Positions 9,913 through 19,175 of a stretch of 64,000 nucleotides of DNA are shown here, one piece after another (position 1 is the first letter of the stretch; each line of letters starts with the position of its first letter). The translations under genes were made by a program, and so were the position numbers. This stretch comes from Larkinella terrae (GTDB taxonomy: Bacteria > Bacteroidota > Bacteroidia > Cytophagales > Spirosomataceae). The notes beneath the pieces are model-generated. The model was not told where the DNA came from, made no database searches, and was given only the letters and a program-made list of their open reading frames with translations. Location: the NCBI RefSeq assembly GCF_009668025.1, contig NZ_WJXZ01000002.1, positions 564,059-628,058 of the forward strand. Direction: 5' to 3'.

Positions 9913-9936
9913 GCCCATTCATCGAAGAAATTGAGT

Positions 9937-11460
9937 ATGAAAAATAAATCCATTCTGCTGCTGGTAGCCACGGCTCTGACACTGGCAAGTTGTGACCGGA
10001 ATCTGGACATTGTCAACCCCAATCAGGTGACAACCCAATCGTTCTGGAAAACCGCCGACGATGCGCTGGCGGGCGTTAACGCCATTTACAGTACCACCCA
10101 CCGGGGCGGTATTTCGCGCTGGATGCCATTCTATTACATCATCCGGTCCGACGAAGGCCGGAGCCAGAGCCCCGCAACGGACATCGTCAATAACATGGAT
10201 CAGTTCCTGATTACCGATTACAATTACGGCAACGCGTACGGGGTCTGGAATGACAACTACATCGGGATCAACCGCGCCAATCAGGTGATCGACAATGTGC
10301 CGAACATTCCGATGGGCGAAACCCTCAAAAAGCGTTACATCGGGGAAGCCAAATTTTTGCGGGCCATGTTTTATTTCCACCTGGCTACGCTCTGGGGAAA
10401 TGTGCCGCTGGTGTTGCAAACCGCCGTGGTGGGCGACAAGCCCGCCAGCTCGACCCAGGCGCAGGTGTGGGCGCAGATCGAGAAAGACCTGACCGAAGCG
10501 GTGACCGGTTTGCCCGCTACCTACGGTCCGGCAGATCTGGGCCGGGCTACCAAAGGTGCCGCGTATGCCCTGCTGGCCCGGGCGTATTTTCAACAGCGGA
10601 AATACGCGGAATCGCTGGTTCCGCTGCAATGGCTGACGGAAGGCGAAGGCCGAAGTATTTACGCGCTCGTGCCGAATTACCGCGACAATTTTCTGGTTTC
10701 GACCGAAAATAACAAAGAGTCGGTTTTTGAGTGGCAGTTTGAAATGAACCCCGCGGAATATACCGATGACGATACCGAAACGCCCAACCAGAATTACGGC
10801 ACTTCCATCGCGCAGTTTTTCGGTCCCAGCGGCATTGGCTGGTCGGATGGGGAAGCCCAGCGGTGGGTAACGCGGGAATTCAACGAACCCACCACCACCG
10901 GCGCGCGCGATCCGCGGCTGGAGGCTTCGTTCCTGTATGATTCGACCGACGTGCGCGGCCCGGCGTTTACGCAGATTTACGGACAGACGTTTTTGCAGCG
11001 TTACGGCGCCAACAACCGGCGGGTGTGGTTCCGCAAGTTCCAGAATGACCACTGGAAAAACGAAGAAGGGTACCGCTCGCCCAACAACTGGCGCTATATC
11101 CGGTATGCCGACGTCCTGCTGATGTACGCCGAAGCGCTCAATGCGACCGGAAAAACCGCTCAGGCGTACGCGTTCGTCGATCAGGTGCGGCAGCGGGCCG
11201 GTCTGGCCCGACTGTCGGCGGTAAAACCGGGGTTGTCACAGGCCCAGTTTCTGGAGCAGCTCAAACACGAACGGGTTACGGAACTTTCGGGTGAGGGCCA
11301 CCGCTGGAACGACCTGGCCCGCTGGGGCGATCTGGGCCCGCAGATTGCCAACCGCGATCCGGCTTTTGCTACTTTTGTAAAAGGCAAAAGCGAATTGCTG
11401 CCCATTCCGCAAACCGACCGCGATCTGAATCCGAATTTGACGCAGAATCCCAATTATTAA
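9937..11460 (+). CDS. SusD/RagB-family glycan-binding surface lipoprotein
   Basis: A 507-residue lipoprotein. The ATG at 9937 gives MKNKSILLLVATALTLASC with the lipidated Cys at residue 19, so it is preferred over the TTG six bases earlier. The N-terminal part has the SusD-like TPR helices (SFWKTADDALAGVNAIY, AKFLRAMFYFHLATLWGNVPL) and the C-terminal part carries the RagB/SusD domain (YIRYADVLLMYAEALN, ERVTELSGEGHRWNDL). SusD forms the lid of the SusC barrel and captures the glycan. It is paired with the SusC gene directly upstream. The glycan cannot be told from sequence alone. Confidence 0.95.
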   Translation: MKNKSILLLVATALTLASCDRNLDIVNPNQVTTQSFWKTADDALAGVNAIYSTTHRGGISRWMPFYYIIRSDEGRSQSPATDIVNNMDQFLITDYNYGNAYGVWNDNYIGINRANQVIDNVPNIPMGETLKKRYIGEAKFLRAMFYFHLATLWGNVPLVLQTAVVGDKPASSTQAQVWAQIEKDLTEAVTGLPATYGPADLGRATKGAAYALLARAYFQQRKYAESLVPLQWLTEGEGRSIYALVPNYRDNFLVSTENNKESVFEWQFEMNPAEYTDDDTETPNQNYGTSIAQFFGPSGIGWSDGEAQRWVTREFNEPTTTGARDPRLEASFLYDSTDVRGPAFTQIYGQTFLQRYGANNRRVWFRKFQNDHWKNEEGYRSPNNWRYIRYADVLLMYAEALNATGKTAQAYAFVDQVRQRAGLARLSAVKPGLSQAQFLEQLKHERVTELSGEGHRWNDLARWGDLGPQIANRDPAFATFVKGKSELLPIPQTDRDLNPNLTQNPNY

Positions 11461-11473
11461 GTGCCGTAACTAG

Positions 11474-11505
11474 AAACCGGTCGGGCTCTGAAACCTGACC
11501 GGTTT
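11474..11505. repeat. Stem-loop between SusD and hydrolase genes
   Basis: Positions 11474-11485 and 11494-11505 form a 12-bp stem with one G-U pair and an 8-base loop. It starts 13 bases after the SusD stop and ends 14 bases before the hydrolase ATG. The right arm is followed by only a short T run, so it could be a weak attenuator or an mRNA-stability hairpin rather than a strong terminator. Confidence 0.5.
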
Positions 11506-11519
11506 TGGCCTGTTTCCCC

Positions 11520-12746
11520 ATGAAAATCCCCGTTGATCGATTTCTGCCCGTGAACAGCCTGGTGTTGCTGACCGGACTGTTCTTTTTTCAATGCAAAACC
11601 AGCGAACCGGACGATTCGCCGGGACCGGGAAATCCGCCGACTTCCACCGTTGCGCCGGACGATCTGCCGCCCACCGACACCAGCGTCCCGACGCTTTCCG
11701 TTAGCTGGGACAACACGGCCCGGAAAATGTCCCACGATGTCTATTTTGCCGAATATGGCCGGGTTCACCGGGTGAAAGGCGATACTTTGCTGCTGACCTA
11801 CCACTGTGGTGACCGGGAAAATTACTGGGATAACATCGCCATCCGGCGCAGCACCGACGGCGGCACAAGCTGGTCACTGGCCGAAATTCTCGTCACCGAC
11901 AACGATCCGAATTATTACGGTTTTGCCAATCCGGAATTGCTGGTGCTCCGGAACGGTGATGTCATGCTGGCGTATACGGGCCGGGGCAAACCCGATGACA
12001 ACGCGCATGACAACATCCAGATCCGAATCAGCAAAGACCGCGGCTGGACGTTCGGAACGTCCCGGATCGTTGCAACGGGCCGTTCCTGGGAACCGGGTCT
12101 GGTGCAGCTTGCCGACGGCGACATTGAAATTTTTTACTCCAGTGAAGCCGCCTGGTGGCCCGGCAATAATCCGCAGCAGGAGATTCTGATGGTTCATTCC
12201 ACCGATCTGGGCCTGACCTGGAGCGCCCCGGCGCATGTTGCCTATACCAGCGGCATGCGGGACGGAATGCCGACCCCGTTGGTTCTGAAGGACAACAAAG
12301 GCATCGTGTTTCCCATTGAGTCGGTCAACAACACGCAATCGCCCTGGGTGGTCTGGTCGTCGGTAGCTGCTAAATGGCAGTACGCCGGTTTGGGAACCAC
12401 CGCCAACAACCGCCGTTGGCTGGCAACGTCCGAGCGAATTTGGGGCGGGGCGCCGTATCTGGTTCAACTGCCAACGGGTCAGACGCTGCTTTCGACCCAG
12501 GATGCGGGCGGGCGGGCCATCAGCAGCGACTGGCGCAAGAATACGATGCTGGTGCTGGTGGGGAACAGCGTTGCCAAAAATTTTACCGCGATTTCGTACC
12601 CCTGGCCCAACCTGCCGGTCAACGAAGGTGCCTATTACAGTTCACTGTTTATGAAAAACGAAACCACCCCGGTTTTGATCACAACCCGCAATTTTGCCGA
12701 CGGTCACAGTGAAATTTACTGGAAAGAAGGTCACATTTCGAAATGA
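11520..12746 (+). CDS. Asp-box (BNR repeat) sialidase-like lipoprotein hydrolase
   Basis: A 408-residue protein from the ATG at 11520. The N-terminal hydrophobic segment ends in FFFQC, a lipobox that places the protein on the membrane surface. A low-complexity Pro/Asp/Thr linker follows. The six-bladed propeller region carries three Asp-box-type motifs: STDGGTSW, SKDRGWTF and STDLGLTW. That architecture is typical of sialidases and of exo-arabinanase-like GH93 proteins. A clear FRIP/YRIP arginine motif, expected near the start of a true sialidase domain, is not visible, so the specificity is open. Its position behind SusC/SusD fits a glycan-trimming enzyme for the imported substrate. Confidence 0.75.
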   Translation: MKIPVDRFLPVNSLVLLTGLFFFQCKTSEPDDSPGPGNPPTSTVAPDDLPPTDTSVPTLSVSWDNTARKMSHDVYFAEYGRVHRVKGDTLLLTYHCGDRENYWDNIAIRRSTDGGTSWSLAEILVTDNDPNYYGFANPELLVLRNGDVMLAYTGRGKPDDNAHDNIQIRISKDRGWTFGTSRIVATGRSWEPGLVQLADGDIEIFYSSEAAWWPGNNPQQEILMVHSTDLGLTWSAPAHVAYTSGMRDGMPTPLVLKDNKGIVFPIESVNNTQSPWVVWSSVAAKWQYAGLGTTANNRRWLATSERIWGGAPYLVQLPTGQTLLSTQDAGGRAISSDWRKNTMLVLVGNSVAKNFTAISYPWPNLPVNEGAYYSSLFMKNETTPVLITTRNFADGHSEIYWKEGHISK

Positions 12747-12771
12747 ATTTAGCTTGTTACTGTTCTCATTG

Positions 12772-14259
12772 TCAGGCTGCAATGCGCGAATGGATCAGGC
12801 TGTATAAAAACACCATCCCAAATCCGACGGCCAGCATACTGTGGAAAACCAGCATGTTGTACTGGTGAAAATGCAGACCGAGACCGATGCCGAATAGAAA
12901 ATAAAGCATGAGCAGACCCTCGCTGAAGGTCAGCCAGGAAAAAACCGGTTTTGACGTCCGGACCAGGTACTTGTTGGTGCGCCAAGGGTCGCCTTCCGTT
13001 TTGACGTTGAATTTGGGCGTCCGGATAAACGGCGTTTTTCTACCGGTAAACCCTTCCAGCACGGCGATGCTGTTGTGCAGCGACAGGCCGAGCATGAGGG
13101 ACGAATACATCGGGAAATAAAAAAGGCCTAACTGTTCCAGTTTATTCCGGCGTTCCAGCCAGAATGGAATTCCGTAGAACAGGAGTAAAATGAGCAGGTT
13201 CAGCTGGAAAAATCCCAGCCACGAAAAGACCGGCTGGAATTCGGCGTGGCGAATCCGGATGTACAAAACCGGTACACTCAGCAAACCCAGCACCAGAATC
13301 AGCAGAAAGGTTGAGCTGCTGAGCAAATGAAAAAACGCGTGAAGCTTGATCCGAAACGATAATTTCGACGAGCCCAACACCTTGAACATCAGTTTTCTGG
13401 CACATTCGGCCGCTCCTTTCATCCAGCGGTATTGCTGCGATTTGAGGGCGTTTATCACCACGGGCAGTTCGGCGGGAGAGCCGATGTCTTCCCGGTACAC
13501 AAACTTCCAGCCTTTCAACTGGGCGCGGTAACTTAAATCGAGGTCTTCGGTCAGCGTATCACTGCTCCAGCTGCCCGCGTCGAGGATTGCCTGTTTGCGC
13601 CAGACGCCCGCCGTTCCGTTGAAATTCATAAAGTAACCCTCCGCATTGCGGCCGCCCTGCTCCACGTAAAAATGGGCGTTGAGACCAAAAGCCTGCAACT
13701 GGGTCAGCATCGAATAATCCTCGTTCAAGTGCGTCCAGCGGGTTTGCACAATGCCCACGTCCGGATTCTCGAAATGGGGGAGGGTCTTGAGCAGAAAATC
13801 CGGTTCAGGCATAAAATCGGCGTCGAAAATGGCGATAAAGTCGCCTTTGGCCCGTTCCAGCCCATAGGCCAGCGCCCCCGCTTTAAAACCGGTCCGGTCT
13901 GGTCGGCGGATGTGCTGAATCGTAACGCCCTGGCGCTGGTACTGCACTACTTTATCCGAAATAATGTCGGCGGTTTCGTCCGTTGAATCGTCCAGAACCT
14001 GAATTTCGAACCGGTCAGGCGGGTAATTCAGCTTCGCCACGGAGTCGATGAGCCGGGCGGCTACGTAAAGTTCATTGTAAACCGGAAGCTGGACCGTTAC
14101 CCAGGGCACGGCCGTTTCCGAAACCGCTGAATACTGCCGAAAAGAGGCTTTTTTATTTTTGAAACGCAGATAACTGGTAATTAAACTCAATTGGCCGCAG
14201 TTGTAAGCAAACAGCAACAGCAGCACCAACGCATACAATCCAATGATAAACCCTTCCAT
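12772..14259 (-). CDS. Cellulose-synthase-like membrane glycosyltransferase (GT2)
   Basis: A 495-residue processive-type GT2. One N-terminal transmembrane helix (about residues 4-24) is followed by the cytosolic GT-A domain. That domain has VTVQLPVYNE, LDDSTD, the DXD-like FDADFMP, the catalytic TEDLDLSYR and the QXXRW-type QQYRWMKG. Several transmembrane helices complete the C-terminal half. This is the layout of cellulose, glucomannan or CsbB-like synthases that polymerise a sugar at the inner face and often extrude it. No BcsB, BcsZ or PilZ partner is nearby, so the product is unknown. The gene is convergent with the Asp-box hydrolase (25-base gap) and divergent from the response regulator. 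Confidence 0.85.
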   Translation of the reverse strand: MEGFIIGLYALVLLLLFAYNCGQLSLITSYLRFKNKKASFRQYSAVSETAVPWVTVQLPVYNELYVAARLIDSVAKLNYPPDRFEIQVLDDSTDETADIISDKVVQYQRQGVTIQHIRRPDRTGFKAGALAYGLERAKGDFIAIFDADFMPEPDFLLKTLPHFENPDVGIVQTRWTHLNEDYSMLTQLQAFGLNAHFYVEQGGRNAEGYFMNFNGTAGVWRKQAILDAGSWSSDTLTEDLDLSYRAQLKGWKFVYREDIGSPAELPVVINALKSQQYRWMKGAAECARKLMFKVLGSSKLSFRIKLHAFFHLLSSSTFLLILVLGLLSVPVLYIRIRHAEFQPVFSWLGFFQLNLLILLLFYGIPFWLERRNKLEQLGLFYFPMYSSLMLGLSLHNSIAVLEGFTGRKTPFIRTPKFNVKTEGDPWRTNKYLVRTSKPVFSWLTFSEGLLMLYFLFGIGLGLHFHQYNMLVFHSMLAVGFGMVFLYSLIHSRIAA

Positions 14260-14458
14260 CCGTCCTCTTTTTCCTTGCCTGAACTCGGAAAAAACCGGTA
14301 AGGGCGGTTTTTGTTTGCTGCCGCAAATTTTCGTTAGCGAATGAGCTTACCCATACGATTAACAGGGGGCGGTTAGGCCGGGAAAGTGGGATACGATCAT
14401 TTTGTATACTTACAGCCTGAATAAGAATTATCTCCGATATCTGGTTTCGCAGTCGATT

Positions 14459-14481
14459 TGAATTCAGAATTTATTCGAAAT
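14459..14481 (+). promoter_or_regulatory. Copy 1 of a 23-bp direct repeat, candidate response-regulator operator
   Basis: A 23-base sequence starting TGAATTC and ending TTCGAAAT lies 20 bases before the response-regulator ATG. An identical copy sits at 16445-16467 before the receptor gene. It contains two 6-bp palindromes, GAATTC and TTCGAA, about 10 bases apart, a layout suited to a dimeric OmpR-type regulator. Its location suggests autoregulation. Confidence 0.55.
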
Positions 14482-14501
14482 TGCTCCGATAACTTGTTCG
14501 A

Positions 14502-15176
14502 ATGAAAATCCTGATCATCGAAGACGAACGGGAACTGGCCCAGAGCATCACCGAATACCTGTCGGGCGAAAATTACCGCTGCGAAACTGCCACTTCTTAC
14601 GAGCAGGCGCTGGAGAAGGTCGGCCTTTACCACTACGATTGCATTCTGCTCGACCTGATGCTGCCCGGCGGAGATGGCCTGAAAATTCTGGCGGAACTCA
14701 AGCGCCAGAACCGGCAGGAGGGCGTCATCATTATTTCGGCCAAAAGCTCCTTCGAGGACAAAATTACCGGCCTTCAGATCGGAGCCGATGATTACCTGGC
14801 CAAACCGTTTCATCTGCCCGAGCTGGCCGCCCGGATTTATTCAGTGATCCGTCGGCGGAATTTCGGCAACGCCAACACCCTGATTCAGAATGGTCTGGAA
14901 ATTGACCTGCTGGCGAAAACCGTTACCGTCAACCAGAGCCCGGTTTTCCTGACCCGCAAAGAGTTTGATTTGCTGCTGTACTTTCTCGGAAACAAAAACC
15001 GGGTGATTTCCAAAAGTGCCCTGGCCGAACACCTCTCGGGCGATCTGGCTGATTTGCTTGATAACCACGATTTTGTCTACGCCCACATCAAGAACCTTAA
15101 AAAGAAACTCAGCGAAGCGGGCGCGGGAACATTTCTGAAAACGGTGTACGGAACCGGTTACAAATGGGAGGGATGA
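14502..15176 (+). CDS. OmpR-family response regulator
   Basis: A 224-residue protein. The receiver domain (1-118) has the acidic pair IIEDE, the phospho-acceptor Asp51 in CILLDLMLPGGDG, the switch Ser in IIISAKS and the Lys in YLAKPF. A winged-helix DNA-binding domain (about 128-224) carries LTRKEFDLLLYF and ends with the usual TVYGTGYKW hairpin. It overlaps the kinase gene by ATGA (15173-15176), so the pair is translationally coupled. A 23-bp repeat just upstream, shared with the receptor gene after the kinase, is the likely binding site. The signal sensed is unknown. Confidence 0.92.
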   Translation: MKILIIEDERELAQSITEYLSGENYRCETATSYEQALEKVGLYHYDCILLDLMLPGGDGLKILAELKRQNRQEGVIIISAKSSFEDKITGLQIGADDYLAKPFHLPELAARIYSVIRRRNFGNANTLIQNGLEIDLLAKTVTVNQSPVFLTRKEFDLLLYFLGNKNRVISKSALAEHLSGDLADLLDNHDFVYAHIKNLKKKLSEAGAGTFLKTVYGTGYKWEG

Positions 15177-16447
15177 AAAAGCTGCTCAATCGCTCGCTCA
15201 AACCCATGCTGATCTACGCCCTGCTGGTGTCGGTGGGCAGCATTCCGGTCTATTTTCTGATCATCGATTTTATCTGGTTGCGCGAGCTCGACAAACACCA
15301 CTACGGCATCAAACGCAAGCTCGAAAACCGCATCGACGCGCTGAGTTTGCCCGATAGCACGGTGCAACAAACCGTCTCGATTCTGAACCGGACCGAGCCG
15401 GGGTTTACGCTAACGGCCGTCGGGGCGAGTCGGCCCGATAGTTTGTACACGCTCATCCGCTTCGACCCCTTCCTGCAGGATCGCGAGCAATTCCGGTGTC
15501 TGGTGACTTCCATCCGCATCAACAACCGGCCGTACCGACTCCTGATCGAAACCAATATGGAGGAGATCGACGAAACCGTACTGGCGATTGCGGGCGTCAG
15601 TCTGGCTTTTTTCGTGCTGTTGCTGGGCGGTTTTGTGTTCCTGAACCGGCGGCTGGCCCGGAAAATCTGGCAACCGTTTTACGCGTCGCTTGGGCAACTG
15701 AAGGAGTTTAACCTCCAGCGCGACCAAACCGTAGCGTTCGCAAAAACCGATATTCTGGAGTTTGCAGAACTCAACGACAGCCTGCGCCAACTGATCGCCC
15801 GGAACATTGCGATCTACCAGCAGCAGAAGGAATTTGCCGAAAACGCTTCCCACGAACTGCAAACCCCGCTGGCGGTGGTGCAGTCGAAGCTGGATCTGCT
15901 GCTGCAGAACGAGAATCTGACGGCCCGGCAAGGCGAGCAGATTGAGCTGGCCAATCGGGCGCTGGCTCGGGTGTCGCGGATCAATAAAAACCTGTTGTTA
16001 CTGGCCAGGCTGGAAAACCAGCAGTTTGCGGACCGCGAGCGCGTGGATCTGAGCCAGCTCGTGACCGACCAACTGGAGTTATTGGCCGATTTCCTGGAAA
16101 ATAGTCAGCTAACCCTAACCACGGCAATTCAGCCGGGAATTGAGGTGGAAGGCAACCGGTTGCTGATCGAAATTGCGGTGACCAACCTGTTGTTCAACGC
16201 CATTCGCCACAGTCCCGAAACCGGCAAAATCAGTGTTCGGCTGGCCAACCGGCAATTCACCGTCGCCAATTCCGGCAGCCCGGCCCTGAACCCCGACAAC
16301 CTCTTCAAACGGTTCAGTACGGTTTCCGCCAAGACGCCGAGCAGCGGACTCGGGTTGGCCATTGTCCGGGAAATTAGTAACCGTTACGGCTGGTCGATTA
16401 CCTACACGTTTACCGACGGCCAACACATTTTCGCCCTTGCGGTCTGA
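15173..16447 (+). CDS. Membrane sensor histidine kinase (HisKA type)
   Basis: A 424-residue kinase from the ATG at 15173, which overlaps the regulator stop. Two transmembrane helices (about 11-30 and 136-157) flank a periplasmic sensor of about 100 residues with no recognised fold. The cytoplasmic HisKA domain has ENASHELQTPLAVVQSKLDL with phospho-acceptor His227. The ATPase domain has the N box VTNLLFNAIRHSP and the late glycine box SSGLGLAIVREI. The protein phosphorylates the adjacent OmpR regulator. The stop codon TGA (16445-16447) is the start of the second copy of the 23-bp repeat, so the operator of the next gene abuts this one. Confidence 0.92.
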   Translation: MKKLLNRSLKPMLIYALLVSVGSIPVYFLIIDFIWLRELDKHHYGIKRKLENRIDALSLPDSTVQQTVSILNRTEPGFTLTAVGASRPDSLYTLIRFDPFLQDREQFRCLVTSIRINNRPYRLLIETNMEEIDETVLAIAGVSLAFFVLLLGGFVFLNRRLARKIWQPFYASLGQLKEFNLQRDQTVAFAKTDILEFAELNDSLRQLIARNIAIYQQQKEFAENASHELQTPLAVVQSKLDLLLQNENLTARQGEQIELANRALARVSRINKNLLLLARLENQQFADRERVDLSQLVTDQLELLADFLENSQLTLTTAIQPGIEVEGNRLLIEIAVTNLLFNAIRHSPETGKISVRLANRQFTVANSGSPALNPDNLFKRFSTVSAKTPSSGLGLAIVREISNRYGWSITYTFTDGQHIFALAV

Positions 16448-16467
16448 ATTCAGAATTTATTCGAAAT
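16445..16467 (+). promoter_or_regulatory. Copy 2 of the 23-bp direct repeat upstream of the receptor gene
   Basis: Identical over 23 bases to 14459-14481, with partial similarity for about eight more bases (GCT then CG). It begins on the kinase stop codon and lies 75 bases before the receptor ATG. This suggests that the two-component system controls the receptor. Confidence 0.55.
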
Positions 16468-16542
16468 CGCTTCGGAGCATTGCCGTACCAAACCCGGTTT
16501 GGGACTTGGTTAAAATGAGTTTAGAAACGACTTATCACGGTA

Positions 16543-18948
16543 ATGAAGCGGTTTTTTCCTGTCATCTGTTTTCTTCTGGCTGCCCGGTTTTCGTTCGGGC
16601 AAACCATCAACGTCACTCTTTCGGGCCTCGTAAAAAACACCGGCACTAGGGCGGTTTTACCCTTCGTAAACATCCTGCTGAAATCGGAAAAAGACAGCAC
16701 CTTTATCAGCGGCACCATTACCAATGAAGAAGGGCGGTTTACCCTCGCCGATGTCCGCAGCGGCACCTACCTGCTGGAAGCTTCTTACCTGGGTTTTAAA
16801 ACCGCAACCCGTTCCGTGGTGGTAGGGTCGCTCAGTCCGTTTCTGGATCTGGGTGTTATCGAGCTGGCGGAAGACGCCCGGCAACTGGCCGAGGTGACGG
16901 TGTCGGGACAGCAGGCCGACGGACCGGATAACCGGATGGACAAGAAAACGTTTTCCATCGCCGGCAACATTAGCCAGAGTGGGGGTTCGGTGCTGGAAAC
17001 GATGAAAAGCCTGCCGGGCGTCACCGTCGGACAGGACGGCACCGTGCAACTCCGGGGCAGCGACAAGGTCGCCGTGCTGATCGACGGCAAGCAAACCGCC
17101 CTGACCGGTTTTGGCAACCAGACTAGTCTGGACAACATTCCGGCTTCGGCCATCGAGAAAATCGAAATCATCAACAACCCGTCGGCCCGCTACGACGCCA
17201 ACGGCAACGCGGGCATCATCAACATCATTTACAAGAAAAATAAGCAGGAAGGATTCAACGGGAAAGTGGGCCTCACGGCCGGTTTGGGAGCTTTGTGGGT
17301 GAAAAAAGACAACCTGCCCGGCATCCGACCGCAGTACCAGCGGACGCCCAAACTCAACCCTTCGCTTTCGCTCAATTACCGGAAAAACAAGGTCAACCTG
17401 TTTTTTCAGGGCGATTACCTTTACACGCCCACGCTCAACAAAAACGAATTTGTGGACCGGTTTTACGACAACGGCGAGGTGGTGCGGCAGCAGACCAAAC
17501 GCAACCGGAATACTACCGTGGCCACCGTGAAAACCGGCATCGACTGGAACCTGAATGCCCGTAACACGCTGACGGTGTCGGGTTTGTTCAGCAGCGAGAA
17601 AATCATCGACCGGGGTGATGAGCCGTTTTTCAACGGCGATCTGTCGCAGCGAAACCGCCTGTGGCAATTTCTGGAAGATGAGCTGAAAACAACTGTCACA
17701 GCTACAGCGGCTTACCAGCATAAATTTGCACAGCCCAGCCATTTGCTGAACGTGGGGTTCAACTACACCTTTCACCGGGAGGATGAGAAGTATTTTTTCA
17801 CCAACATCCTGCCCGACTACACCGGAACCGATTCGTTCAAACTGCTGTCCGACGAAAACGTGGCCGACCTGAACGTGGATTACATCCGACCGCTGAAATA
17901 CGGCCGGTTCGAGACGGGGCTGAAACTGCGTCGACGCTACATTCCGACCAACATGCAGTTCTTTCGGGGACTGCGCTCACCCCTGGATTCGCTGGCGGGG
18001 GGCTGGGCCAATTACAGCGAAACGATTCCGGCGCTCTACGGCAATTATGTGTTTGAAAACCGGGATTGGGAGGTCGAGGCCGGTTTGCGGGTCGAATACG
18101 TCGATTTGCGGTATACGGTGAATCCTACGCATCCGACCTACAAAAGCGACGGTTATTCGTACACGCAGCCGTTTCCGAACCTGCGATTTGTCTACAAATT
18201 CGACGATAAAAACCGCCTTTCGCTGTTTTACAACCGCCGGGTCGATCGCCCAAATGAGGTGGACATCCGGATTTTTCCCAAGTACGACGATGCCGAAATC
18301 ATCAAAATTGGCAATCCGGCGCTGAAACCGCAGTTTACGAATGCCGTGGAACTGGGCTACAAGACCAACTGGCGCAACGGTTATTTTTATTCGGCGCTTT
18401 ACCACCGGGCCACGCAGGGGACCATCACCCGCATCGGGACCATTGTGCCGGGCAGTACGCTGATTTACAATATTTTCCAGAATGCGGGCCGGAGTTCCAA
18501 TTCCGGGCTGGAGGTGATCTGGCAGCAGGAAGTAGCGCCCTGGCTGACGATCAACACCAACGCGTCGGTGTACCGCAATACCATCAATGCCTTTACGGTC
18601 GAGAACAAATACCCGGTTCCAACGGTGTATTCGGCCACCAAAGAAACGCTGACTTCAGGCAATGCCAAACTGAATGGCGTTGTGAAATTGCGCAAACAAC
18701 TGGATATGCAGCTGACGGCGGTGTACCTGGCGCCGGATCTGATTCCGCAGGGGAAAATCGGCTCCCGGTTTTCGGTGGATTTCGGGGCCAAAAAGCAATT
18801 GCCCAAAGGGGAGATTTTCGTCAATGCCAGCGACCTTTTCAACACGCTGCGCATCCGGCGGGAAGTGAACGGCAGCGGTTTTCACTACGTCAGCACCGAT
18901 TATTACGAGACGCAGGTGGTGCGGCTGGGCTACAGTTACAAGTTTTAA
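16543..18948 (+). CDS. TonB-dependent receptor, outer-membrane beta-barrel family
   Basis: An 801-residue outer-membrane protein. The signal peptide (1-19) ends at RFSFGQ. A carboxypeptidase-like regulatory domain (about 24-105) contains FVNILLKSEKDS and GTYLLEASYLGF. The plug carries METMKSLPGV-like (LETMKSLPGVTVGQDG), VAVLIDGKQT and ARYDANGNAGIINI, the hallmark of the OMP_b-brl_3 group rather than SusC. The barrel ends in RLGYSYKF with a terminal Phe for outer-membrane insertion. No SusD partner follows. Proteins of this group import peptides, siderophore-like compounds or metals, or act in envelope signalling, and the ligand here is unknown. A 23-bp repeat shared with the upstream two-component operon suggests joint regulation. 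Confidence 0.9.
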   Translation: MKRFFPVICFLLAARFSFGQTINVTLSGLVKNTGTRAVLPFVNILLKSEKDSTFISGTITNEEGRFTLADVRSGTYLLEASYLGFKTATRSVVVGSLSPFLDLGVIELAEDARQLAEVTVSGQQADGPDNRMDKKTFSIAGNISQSGGSVLETMKSLPGVTVGQDGTVQLRGSDKVAVLIDGKQTALTGFGNQTSLDNIPASAIEKIEIINNPSARYDANGNAGIINIIYKKNKQEGFNGKVGLTAGLGALWVKKDNLPGIRPQYQRTPKLNPSLSLNYRKNKVNLFFQGDYLYTPTLNKNEFVDRFYDNGEVVRQQTKRNRNTTVATVKTGIDWNLNARNTLTVSGLFSSEKIIDRGDEPFFNGDLSQRNRLWQFLEDELKTTVTATAAYQHKFAQPSHLLNVGFNYTFHREDEKYFFTNILPDYTGTDSFKLLSDENVADLNVDYIRPLKYGRFETGLKLRRRYIPTNMQFFRGLRSPLDSLAGGWANYSETIPALYGNYVFENRDWEVEAGLRVEYVDLRYTVNPTHPTYKSDGYSYTQPFPNLRFVYKFDDKNRLSLFYNRRVDRPNEVDIRIFPKYDDAEIIKIGNPALKPQFTNAVELGYKTNWRNGYFYSALYHRATQGTITRIGTIVPGSTLIYNIFQNAGRSSNSGLEVIWQQEVAPWLTINTNASVYRNTINAFTVENKYPVPTVYSATKETLTSGNAKLNGVVKLRKQLDMQLTAVYLAPDLIPQGKIGSRFSVDFGAKKQLPKGEIFVNASDLFNTLRIRREVNGSGFHYVSTDYYETQVVRLGYSYKF

Positions 18949-19175
18949 CGACCGGCCAAACCCACTGGGTTGAATAGTTAAAAAGGGAGAATTCGGTTGG
19001 AGTGACTTGCAAATTGCTGACTTTTAGATTTTTGTCAGGAGTTTAAAGTAGCCTTTTTCGTCACGAATGGCCATCGATTTCTGGAAGTATTTCAGTTGAT
19101 CAGTTATATCGATTATATTTATCAATAACCTTTCGTAACCGGAAGTATTCCAGTCAATTTTGATGACAACTTTTG

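Noticed and set aside
8113..9918. A 601-codon frame antisense to the SusC gene
   Set aside because: It is a mirror of GC-rich SusC coding sequence, rich in Arg, Val and Gly, with no family resemblance; the plus-strand gene is unambiguous.
12374..12712. A 112-codon alternative frame within the Asp-box hydrolase
   Set aside because: Out-of-frame shadow of a gene with three Asp boxes in the other frame.
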